Source: an uncultured Bacteroidales bacterium (lineage in GTDB: Bacteria > Bacteroidota > Bacteroidia > Bacteroidales > Paludibacteraceae). Taken from it: 34,184 nt of DNA. Every line of letters starts with the position of its first letter. Position 1 is the stretch's first letter. A program made the position numbers and the translations under genes. Of this stretch, positions 7,913 through 15,240 are shown piece by piece. Below the pieces are notes generated by a model, which did not search any database, was not told the DNA's origin, and saw only the letters and a list, made by a program, of their open reading frames with translations. The DNA lies in contig CACZRD010000091.1 of NCBI GenBank assembly GCA_902783545.1, positions 1-34,184 of the forward strand, written 5' to 3'.

Positions 7913-10564
7913 TTACAAGTAATTGGCAGTAATGGATTGCGCAGTTTGTTTGCGGAGTTCGGCTATAGTGCCCTCTGCGACAATCTGCCCACCTGCATTG
8001 CCGCCTTCCGGACCAAGATCGATAAGATAATCGCAAGTGCGGATAACATCGAGGTTATGTTCGATGATGATAACCGTATTGCCTTTATCTACAAGCTTGC
8101 GGAGGACTCCCATGAGTACGCGCACATCATCGAAATGCAGACCGGTAGTCGGCTCGTCAAGAATATAGATAGTCTTGCCCGTTGAGGGGCGAGCAAGTTC
8201 GGTAGCGAGTTTCACACGCTGGCTTTCACCACCCGAGAGGGTAGTGGAAGACTGCCCCAATTTGATATATCCTAAACCAACCTCTTGCAACGATTTAATC
8301 TTACGCAAGATATACGGTTGTGCCTCGAAAAACTCCACAGCCTGGTTGACGGTCATATCGAGAATATCGCTGATGGTTTTTCCCTTGAAACGGACTTCCA
8401 GAGTTTGCCGATTGTACCGTGCGCCACCACAGACGTCACACGGAATAAAGATGTCGGGCATAAAATGCATCCGAAGAGTCTTATAACCATTACCCGAACA
8501 ATCTTCACAGCGTCCGCCCTTGGCATTGAACGAGAAACGGTTCTGTTTCCAACCACGGATTTTTGATTCTGGAAGCGATGCAAAGAGTTCGCGAATGTCG
8601 GTGAATACGTTGGTGTAGGTAGCGGGATTGCTGCGCGGCGTACGACCTATAGGGCTCTGATCGACGCTTATGACTTTGTCGATAAGCTCCAAACCCTCGA
8701 TGGATTCATATGGCATAGGCGCAGTCAGGCTGCGGTAGAAATGTTGCGAAAGAATGGGGTATAGCGTGTGGTTGATGAGGGTGGATTTGCCCGAACCGGA
8801 AACGCCTGTGATGCAAACCATCTTACCTAAAGGTAAGCGTAGCGTGACATGCTTGAGGTTGTTGCCTGTGCAGCCCGCTAACGTTAGCCATTGGCTGTTG
8901 GCTGTTGGCTGTTGACTAATGGCTAATGGCAAATGGCTAACTGCTAAATCGCCACGGAGATATTGCGCGGTGAGGGTATCGGCTTTGAGGAGTTCGGCGG
9001 GTGTACCGGCAAAGATCAGCTCGCCGCCCAGACGTCCGGCACGCGGGCCGATGTCGAGGATATAATCCGCCTCGCGCATCATCTGCTCGTCATGTTCGAC
9101 GACGATGACGGTGTTACCCATGTCGCGCAGTTGCTTGAGCGACTGGATAAGCCGCTCATTGTCACGCTGATGCAAGCCGATGGAGGGCTCATCAAGGATA
9201 TATAGGACATTTACGAGCTTGGAACCTATTTGCGTAGCGAGGCGAATGCGTTGACTCTCACCGCCGGAGAGTGAATCGGAGGGACGGGAGAGAGAGAGAT
9301 AAGTTAGCCCGACTTGTTGCATGAAACGCAGCCGTGTTTCTATCTCGCGCAGTATAGGAGAGGCAACGGCCGCTTGGCGTTGGGTGAGTCGGATAGGGGA
9401 GTGCTCTGCGTCTTGCAGGGAAACAATGAAATCAAGTAACTGATTGATATCCATATCAGAGAGGGCTGCAATATTGTAGTCTCCCAAGCGGTAGGACAGG
9501 GATTCCTTGCTCAGCCGTTTGCCACCGCAGGCAGGGCAAATGAGATATTGTTCCTGTTTGGGTTCGTCCTCCTCGGTATCCTTGGCTTTGTCGATATATT
9601 CGAGCATTCGTTTGTACCAATCGCTATCATCGTGAACGATGTCGATTAATTCATCATCTGTTTGCGTGGCATCGTTAAGTTCAGAAGCTTTGATGCGTCC
9701 GAGACCTTTGCATCGCGGACACCAGCCTTGCGGCGAGTTGAAAGAGAAGGTGTGTGGCGCCGGTTCGCGGTAGGAAATGCCGGTAGTCGGGCACATTAGG
9801 TTGCGCGAGAGAAAACGCGCGTTACTGCCGTCAGCTTCGCATACAAGGATCATCCCGTTACCTTGCTGCATTGCCTTGTCAAGTGATTGATATAGACGTT
9901 TTTGTGTGTCGTCAGTATATTCGGTTGACAGCTTAAGTTTGTCGATAACAATCTCGATTGTGTGATTCTTGTAACGATCGAGTTTCATGCCTTGGGTGAT
10001 CTCCACGAGTTCGCCATCGACACGTGCCTGAATGAAACCTTTATGACGAATTTGTTCAAAGAGTTCCTTGTAGTGACCTTTGCGGTTTTGAACAACAGGA
10101 GCGAGAAGAAGTACGCGTTTGTTAGCGTAATTGTCGAAGATGAGCGATATGATCTGTTCATCGGTATAATGAACCATTTTTTCGCCTGTTACATAGGAAT
10201 ATGCATCGGCAGCACGAGCATACAGAAGTCTCAGAAAATCATATATTTCCGTGATAGTCCCAACCGTAGAACGGGGATTGCGAACAGTGGTGCGCTGGTC
10301 GATACTGATGACCGGTGAAAGACCTGTTATCTTGTCCACATCCGGGCGCTGCATGTTGCCGATATACGAGCGTGCGTACGCAGAGAAAGTCTCCATGTAG
10401 CGTCGTTGTCCCTCGGCGTAAATAGTGTCAAATGCCAGCGAGGATTTGCCGGAGCCGCTTAGACCTGTGATGACAGTAAGTGCATAACGAGGAATACGTG
10501 CGTTGATGTTCTTGAGATTGTGCTCACGAGCTCCGTGGATTTCTATGTAGGATGATTTTTTCAC
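7913..10564 (-). CDS. uvrA: Excinuclease ABC subunit A
   Basis: UvrA is the damage-sensing ATPase of nucleotide excision repair and loads UvrB on distorted DNA. Two ABC modules are complete: GLSGSGKSSLAFDT with LSGGESQRIRLATQ, then GVSGSGKSTLINHT with LSGGESQRVKLATE. Zinc-binding cysteine pairs are seen at CPRC, CPAC/CGG and CEDC/CDVC; one finger begins CPTT in place of CxxC. I place the start at the GTG at 10564, giving about 883 aa and the usual opening KKSSYIEIHGAREHNLKN. An ATG at 10636 would add 24 unconserved residues. The linker between the modules (near 8884-8946) is written in a seven-nucleotide tandem repeat. Upstream lies an 11-nt tandem repeat. Confidence 0.95.
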   Translation of the reverse strand: MKKSSYIEIHGAREHNLKNINARIPRYALTVITGLSGSGKSSLAFDTIYAEGQRRYMETFSAYARSYIGNMQRPDVDKITGLSPVISIDQRTTVRNPRSTVGTITEIYDFLRLLYARAADAYSYVTGEKMVHYTDEQIISLIFDNYANKRVLLLAPVVQNRKGHYKELFEQIRHKGFIQARVDGELVEITQGMKLDRYKNHTIEIVIDKLKLSTEYTDDTQKRLYQSLDKAMQQGNGMILVCEADGSNARFLSRNLMCPTTGISYREPAPHTFSFNSPQGWCPRCKGLGRIKASELNDATQTDDELIDIVHDDSDWYKRMLEYIDKAKDTEEDEPKQEQYLICPACGGKRLSKESLSYRLGDYNIAALSDMDINQLLDFIVSLQDAEHSPIRLTQRQAAVASPILREIETRLRFMQQVGLTYLSLSRPSDSLSGGESQRIRLATQIGSKLVNVLYILDEPSIGLHQRDNERLIQSLKQLRDMGNTVIVVEHDEQMMREADYILDIGPRAGRLGGELIFAGTPAELLKADTLTAQYLRGDLAVSHLPLAISQQPTANSQWLTLAGCTGNNLKHVTLRLPLGKMVCITGVSGSGKSTLINHTLYPILSQHFYRSLTAPMPYESIEGLELIDKVISVDQSPIGRTPRSNPATYTNVFTDIRELFASLPESKIRGWKQNRFSFNAKGGRCEDCSGNGYKTLRMHFMPDIFIPCDVCGGARYNRQTLEVRFKGKTISDILDMTVNQAVEFFEAQPYILRKIKSLQEVGLGYIKLGQSSTTLSGGESQRVKLATELARPSTGKTIYILDEPTTGLHFDDVRVLMGVLRKLVDKGNTVIIIEHNLDVIRTCDYLIDLGPEGGNAGGQIVAEGTIAELRKQTAQSITANYL
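8884..8946. repeat. Heptanucleotide tandem repeat inside uvrA
   Basis: Nine 7-nt units run in register: TTAGCCA, three TTGGCTG, TTGACTA, ATGGCTA, ATGGCAA, ATGGCTA, ACTGCTA. The total is 63 nt, or 21 codons, so the reading frame of uvrA is kept. It encodes a low-complexity linker (AVSHLPLAISQQPTANSQW) between the two ABC modules, a place tolerant of insertions. Confidence 0.85.
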
Positions 10565-10642
10565 AACTGAAGATATACAAAAATCGCGCCGCAGATTTCT
10601 TTTTGAATAAATTTTGTAAAAATTGTGTTCATGCAATGACTA

Positions 10643-10686
10643 AACCTCGATAAAACCTTGTTTAAACCTCGTTATAACCTCGTTCC
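10643..10686. repeat. 11-nt tandem repeat upstream of uvrA
   Basis: Four units begin at 10643, 10654, 10665 and 10676, an exact 11-nt period. Their cores read AACCTCG, AACCTTG, AACCTCG and AACCTCG, with variable AT-rich tails. One period is about one turn of DNA. Function is unknown; an operator array is one option. Confidence 0.8.
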
Positions 10687-10805
10687 GGACGTACAAATTT
10701 CTAATTTATGTTATGTAAAATAAGTTTTACATGTATATACTCTCTTTGTGTCAATTTGGCAGCAGGTGTGAATGCGGCACAATTTTTGTTGTAATATAAT
10801 TGTGC

Positions 10806-10833
10806 GCGTGTGCAACACGCTTTGTTTGCGTGT
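10806..10833 (+). promoter_or_regulatory. Overlapping inverted repeats in the lon leader
   Basis: GCGTGT (10806-10811), ACACGC (10815-10820) and GCGTGT (10828-10833) form two mutually exclusive hairpins that share the central arm, with loops of 3 and 7 nt. They lie about 70-95 nt before the lon start. A protein-binding site or a switchable RNA structure is possible; it is not a CIRCE element. Confidence 0.4.
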
Positions 10834-10901
10834 GTAAATTAAAGCTCGGCGGAGATCGCCGATAACTGAACAGAAAAACTACAAATGAGACAAGAATAAC
10901 G

Positions 10902-13349
10902 ATGAGACAAGATTTTGATGATTTGATGCTGAGTTTGTCAATGGTTGGTGAAAACGGCGAGGAAGAAGAACAGATTGTGCCGTTAGTGGATGGACAGGAT
11001 GGTTCGCAGTCGCAGAATATCAAGACAGGCGACATCGTACCGGTTCTTCCGTTGAGGAATATGGTGCTGTTTCCGGGCGTATTACTGCCGGTGACATTGT
11101 CACGTCCGAAATCGATGAAGTTAGTTGAAAAAGCGTACAGGGACGAGCTGATCATCGGTGTATTCAATCAGAAGAACACCGAGGTACAAGAGCCTCAGGC
11201 GCGTGACATCTACCCTATCGGCACGGCGGCACGTGTGTTGCGTGTTTTTGATGTGCCGGACGGTTCGATGATGGCTATTTTAGAGGGAATGCAGCGTATA
11301 TGGATGGATGAATATACAGCGCTGCGTCCGCAACGGATGGTACGCGTGAGGGTCGAACCGGAGAAGATGCCCTCGAAGCGTGACAAGAACTTCATTGCAC
11401 TGGCCACCACGATTAAGGAGCAAGCTACGTTCATCCTTGACAGAGCAACTAACCTACCCCAAGAAGCAAAGATGATGCTCCGTGGCATCAATAGTCCGGA
11501 TATACTGATTAACTACATCTGCGTGAACTTCAACATGACGATTGAAGAGAAGCAGAAGCTGATACTGCTGGACGATATGCGTCTGCGCGGCGAATTGCTG
11601 TTGGAGTACCTCGTGCGCGAGGTAGAGATGGTCAAAACTCAAGCGGCAATCCAAGAAAAAGCCGCGGAGAACATGAACAAGGAGCATCGCGAGTACTACC
11701 TGCATCATCAGTTGGAGGCAATCCAGAAGGAGTTAGGCGACACAGAAGATGAACGAGTCGTAGCATTGCGCGAGCGTGCAGAAAAAAAGAACTGGCCGGA
11801 GCATGCCAAGGCAGCGTTTGAAGAAACGATGAAGAAGATAGAGCGAGAGTCGCACCACTCGCCAGATTATCAGATGGATGTGACGTATCTGGAGACAATG
11901 CTCGATCTGCCATGGAACGATTGCACCGAGGATAATTACGATATACGCAAGGCGAAAGAGGTACTTGATAAAGATCATTACGGGATGCAGAAGGTCAAGG
12001 AGCGTATCCTCGAATATCTGGCAGTACTCAAGCAGACGCAAGCCGCTAAGAGTAAAGACACGAAAGCCCCTATCCTGTGTCTGTATGGGCCTCCGGGAGT
12101 CGGCAAGACAAGTCTTGGTAAGAGCATCGCTACGGCTCTGGGGAGGAAGTATGCACGGGTGTCATTAGGCGGGCTGCATGATGAGGCGGAGATCCGCGGA
12201 CACCGCAGAACATACATAGGCGCAATGCCCGGACGGATTATCAGCAACATCAAGAATGTACAGAGCAGCAATCCTGTGTTTGTGCTGGACGAGATAGACA
12301 AGATCGGCGTGGATTACAAAGGTGATCCGACGAGTGCGCTGCTGGAGGTGCTGGATCCCGAGCAGAACAGTACGTTCCATGACAATTATCTGGACGTAGA
12401 TTATGATCTGAGCAAGGTGCTGTTTGTAGCCACAGCCAACTCCCTTGATACGATACCCCGTCCCCTACTCGACCGAATGGAACTCATTGAGATGACGGGT
12501 TATCTGCAAGAAGAGAAGGAAGAGATCGCCAAGCGTCATCTTGTGCCAAAGTGCTTGAAGAACAACGGGCTGAAAGCTGCTGACCTGAAGATAAGCAAAC
12601 GTATCATGGGCGAGATTATTGACCATTATACGCGTGAATCGGGTGTACGTAGTTTGGAGAGACAGATATCTACGATCTGCCGCAAGGTGGTGACAAAGAT
12701 TGCGTTAGAGGAGGAGTATAACCGCTCGCTGACGAAAGAGGATATTGAGACATATCTGGGTAAGCCACGTTTCAACCGCGACATGTGGGAGAATAACAAC
12801 TACTATGGTGTCGTGACCGGTTTGGCTTGGACGAGCGTAGGCGGAGAGATCCTATTCATCGAAACCTCGCTGAGCAAGAGCAAGACTCCTACCCTAACCT
12901 TGACCGGTAATCTGGGCGATGTGATGAAGGAAAGTGCGACGATAGCCTTGGGATATATCAAAGCGCACGCTGAACATTTCGGTATTCCGCAGAAAGACTT
13001 GGAGACCCAGAGTGTACATCTGCATGTGCCGGAAGGTGCTATCCCGAAAGATGGCCCATCTGCAGGCATCACGATGACCACAGCGATGGTGAGCGCGTTC
13101 ACAAGGCGAAAGGTACGTCCGCGGATTGCTATGACAGGTGAGATGACCTTGCGTGGTAAGGTGCTGCCGATAGGCGGAGTGAAGGAGAAGATCCTGGCTG
13201 CCAAGCGTTCGGGCATAACGGATATTGTGCTGTGCGAGGACAACAGAAAAGATGTGGAAGAGATACCGGAGATATATGTTGAGGGATTGACGTTCCACTA
13301 TGTGAAAGATATTGACGAGGTTATTAATTTTGCATTGCTCAAGAAGTGA
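10902..13349 (+). CDS. lon: ATP-dependent protease Lon (La)
   Basis: Lon unfolds and degrades misfolded and regulatory proteins in the cytoplasm as a homohexamer. The 815 aa length fits LonA. The N-terminal substrate domain covers about residues 45-250. The AAA+ module has Walker A GPPGVGKT (396-403) and Walker B VFVLDEIDKIG. The protease domain has the Ser-Lys dyad: Ser720 in PKDGPSAGI and Lys763 in GGVKEKIL, 43 residues apart as in E. coli Lon. The start at 10902 gives an acidic extension (residues 1-40, GENGEEEEQ). The leader contains overlapping inverted repeats that may mediate stress control. The YigZ-like gene follows after 19 nt. Confidence 0.97.
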   Translation: MRQDFDDLMLSLSMVGENGEEEEQIVPLVDGQDGSQSQNIKTGDIVPVLPLRNMVLFPGVLLPVTLSRPKSMKLVEKAYRDELIIGVFNQKNTEVQEPQARDIYPIGTAARVLRVFDVPDGSMMAILEGMQRIWMDEYTALRPQRMVRVRVEPEKMPSKRDKNFIALATTIKEQATFILDRATNLPQEAKMMLRGINSPDILINYICVNFNMTIEEKQKLILLDDMRLRGELLLEYLVREVEMVKTQAAIQEKAAENMNKEHREYYLHHQLEAIQKELGDTEDERVVALRERAEKKNWPEHAKAAFEETMKKIERESHHSPDYQMDVTYLETMLDLPWNDCTEDNYDIRKAKEVLDKDHYGMQKVKERILEYLAVLKQTQAAKSKDTKAPILCLYGPPGVGKTSLGKSIATALGRKYARVSLGGLHDEAEIRGHRRTYIGAMPGRIISNIKNVQSSNPVFVLDEIDKIGVDYKGDPTSALLEVLDPEQNSTFHDNYLDVDYDLSKVLFVATANSLDTIPRPLLDRMELIEMTGYLQEEKEEIAKRHLVPKCLKNNGLKAADLKISKRIMGEIIDHYTRESGVRSLERQISTICRKVVTKIALEEEYNRSLTKEDIETYLGKPRFNRDMWENNNYYGVVTGLAWTSVGGEILFIETSLSKSKTPTLTLTGNLGDVMKESATIALGYIKAHAEHFGIPQKDLETQSVHLHVPEGAIPKDGPSAGITMTTAMVSAFTRRKVRPRIAMTGEMTLRGKVLPIGGVKEKILAAKRSGITDIVLCEDNRKDVEEIPEIYVEGLTFHYVKDIDEVINFALLKK

Positions 13350-13368
13350 AATCTCCGATTAGTCCGTC

Positions 13369-13761
13369 ATGGCAGAGCGCATCAACATATCCGTTGCCGC
13401 CGAGGGAGTGTACAAGGACAGGGGCAGTAAGTTTCTGGCTTTTGCAGAGCCTATAAGCGACGAGGAACAAGCAAAGAAACGCATCGCGTGGTATAAAAAG
13501 AAGTACCACGATGCGCGGCATGTATGCTATGCATACAGGTTGGGCGAAAACCTCTGGCGTACGAAAGATGACGGGGAGCCACACGGGACTGCTGGTCTGC
13601 CTATACTTCGCAGTATTGATGCACGGAATCTGGATAATGTACTCGTGGTTGTTGTGCGGTACTTCGGTGGTACGCTACTTGGCACAGGCGGACTGATGGT
13701 AGCATACAGGGAAGCGGCTTGTGCGGCATTGGATAAAAGTCTTGGAAAAATAAATCGTTAA
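13369..13761 (+). CDS. YigZ/IMPACT family protein, N-terminal domain only
   Basis: This belongs to the UPF0029 (YigZ/IMPACT) family, whose bacterial members are thought to bind nucleic acid or act in translation-linked processes. Family signatures are intact: DRGSKFLAFAEPI, HDARHVCYAYRLG, DDGEPHGTAGLPILRSI and VVVVRYFGGTLLGTGGL. It is only 130 aa, while typical bacterial YigZ proteins have about 200 aa. The second, ferredoxin-like domain (DUF1949) is absent and the frame closes cleanly with TAA. It lies 19 nt after lon and 20 nt before the acyltransferase gene, so co-transcription is likely. The shortness could be natural or a truncation. Confidence 0.88.
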   Translation: MAERINISVAAEGVYKDRGSKFLAFAEPISDEEQAKKRIAWYKKKYHDARHVCYAYRLGENLWRTKDDGEPHGTAGLPILRSIDARNLDNVLVVVVRYFGGTLLGTGGLMVAYREAACAALDKSLGKINR

Positions 13762-13781
13762 CAGTTAATATTTCTTTCTTG

Positions 13782-14768
13782 ATGGATAAATTCAAACATA
13801 TACGAGCGTACCATACGGAGTGGTTGCAGGCTGTATTTGACTGGATTACCGTATTGCCATTCTTGAACAAGATGGAGCGTAAGACCACCAGTTCGGTCGA
13901 ATTAGCGTATCTGGGAGATCGCAAGCAGATTGAACAGGATATTCGTCACGGTGCTTTCTTCATGACCAATCATCGCGATATATGTATGGATTCGGCGTGG
14001 CTGAGCGTACTGCTTAGGAAGCGCTATTTTATTCGCCCGTACATTGGAATCGGTAATAATCTGTTCGGTAAGTGGTGGATAGAACCGTTGGTGCGCAGTC
14101 TGCGTTGTTTTGTTGTGATTCGTAATGTCTCGCCGCGTGAGCAACTGGCTAACTCACAGTTGTTGTCGGAATATATATTAAGATTACGACGCAAGGGTAA
14201 ATCGATCTGGCTGGCGCAACGTCAAGGGCGAGCCAAAGACGGCAATGACCTGACACAACCCGGTGTGTTGAAGATGTTGACATTGGGCAGTGAGGATTTC
14301 TTCGAAGCAGTGAAGATGCTGAATATCTGTCCTGTATCCATCAACTACGAGTATGATCCGTGTGATTATCTGAAAGCCCGCGAGATGCAACTGGTACGAG
14401 ATAATCCCAATTGGAAAAAGAGCCGCAGAGATGATTTGATCAGTATGCAGGTGGGTATCGAGGGGCAGAAAGGCCGTGTTGTCTATCGCTTGACGCCGAC
14501 TATCAATCGCGAGATCGATGAGCTGTTGGCGAACCAACCGGAGGTGCGCGAACTATCGCGTAATGAGCAGATACAGATGGTCTGCAACCTGATAGACAGA
14601 CATATTCATCAAGCGTACGAGATCTATGAGCGCGGTGAGAAGTTTGAGCAGTACTTGCAAGGGCAACTTGCTAAGATTCATCTGCCAGAGAAAGATGAAG
14701 CATTCCTGATGCAGAAGATGCATGAGATGTATGCCAAACCCGTTGAAAATCACAATAAAGCACTATGA
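13782..14768 (+). CDS. PlsC-type lysophospholipid acyltransferase family protein
   Basis: This 328 aa protein resembles the glycerolipid acyltransferase family, which transfers acyl chains to lysophosphatidate or related acceptors at the membrane. The block I motif reads FMTNHRDICMDSAW, an NH followed by D with one residue more than the classic HX4D. The block III region reads AQRQGRAKDGND, where relatives I recall have E in place of the second Q. No signal peptide or long membrane helix is visible. I start at the ATG at 13782; a TTG lies immediately before it. The stop overlaps the coaD start by 4 nt (ATGA). The exact acceptor lipid is unknown. Confidence 0.82.
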   Translation: MDKFKHIRAYHTEWLQAVFDWITVLPFLNKMERKTTSSVELAYLGDRKQIEQDIRHGAFFMTNHRDICMDSAWLSVLLRKRYFIRPYIGIGNNLFGKWWIEPLVRSLRCFVVIRNVSPREQLANSQLLSEYILRLRRKGKSIWLAQRQGRAKDGNDLTQPGVLKMLTLGSEDFFEAVKMLNICPVSINYEYDPCDYLKAREMQLVRDNPNWKKSRRDDLISMQVGIEGQKGRVVYRLTPTINREIDELLANQPEVRELSRNEQIQMVCNLIDRHIHQAYEIYERGEKFEQYLQGQLAKIHLPEKDEAFLMQKMHEMYAKPVENHNKAL

Positions 14769-15202
14769 GGAAAGCATTATTTGCCGGAAGTTTTAATCCG
14801 TTTACGATAGGTCATAAGGATATCGTGGAACGCGGTCTGGAGTTATTCGATGAGGTGGTAATAGCCATTGGCGATAACCAGGATAAGCCCTCGGAAGACA
14901 TCGATGAGCGACTGCGAGTTATTCGTGGGGTATATAAAGACGAGCCTCGCGTGCGGGTTGATGTCTATCACTCGCTGACCGTCGATTATGCCAAAGAGAT
15001 TGGTGCATGCGCCTTGCTTAGAGGGGTTCGATCGGTCATGGACTTCGAGTACGAGCGCCAGATGGCTGATGCAAACCGCGCATTGACGGGAATAGAGACT
15101 GTAGTGTTGTTCACAAAACCGGAATTAGGGTATATCAGTTCGTCGCTAGTGCGCGACTTGAAGAAACACGGAGCAGACGTATCTGCACTTGTAGCGAAAT
15201 AG
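14765..15202 (+). CDS. coaD: Phosphopantetheine adenylyltransferase
   Basis: CoaD joins 4'-phosphopantetheine and ATP to form dephospho-CoA, the penultimate step of coenzyme A synthesis. The nucleotidyltransferase motif GSFNPFTIGH (a TxGH form of HxGH) lies at residues 8-17. The family segments LLRGVRSVMDFEYERQMADANR and YISSSLVRD are intact. At 145 aa it is slightly short (family about 155-165), missing only the variable C-terminal tail. It is coupled to the upstream acyltransferase by an ATGA overlap. A heptanucleotide repeat separates it from the next gene. Confidence 0.95.
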   Translation: MRKALFAGSFNPFTIGHKDIVERGLELFDEVVIAIGDNQDKPSEDIDERLRVIRGVYKDEPRVRVDVYHSLTVDYAKEIGACALLRGVRSVMDFEYERQMADANRALTGIETVVLFTKPELGYISSSLVRDLKKHGADVSALVAK

Positions 15203-15205
15203 CAA

Positions 15206-15240
15206 TCAGATGTCAGTTATCAGTAATCAGTTATTAGATA
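15206..15240. repeat. Heptanucleotide tandem repeat before the S41 protease
   Basis: Five 7-nt units in register: TCAGATG, TCAGTTA, TCAGTAA, TCAGTTA, TTAGATA. The array fills the entire gap between coaD and the next gene, and its last base is the A of that gene's ATG. It therefore forms the ribosome-binding region, which has no Shine-Dalgarno. Confidence 0.8.

Larger units (their letters stand above)
10565..10901. other. Divergent intergenic region between uvrA and lon
   Basis: About 337 nt without a credible gene. It holds the 11-nt tandem repeat near uvrA and an inverted-repeat cluster near lon. I looked for a TTTG/TAnnTTTG promoter toward lon and found only partial matches (for instance TTTG at 10755-10758 with AATTTTTG at 10781-10788), so the lon promoter is not assigned. 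Confidence 0.6.

Noticed and set aside
10781-10800. Promoter for lon of the Bacteroidota type
   Set aside because: AATTTTTG lacks the TA dinucleotide and its spacing to the nearest TTTG is 22 nt. TATAAT-like bases nearby have no partner box. I do not assign a promoter.
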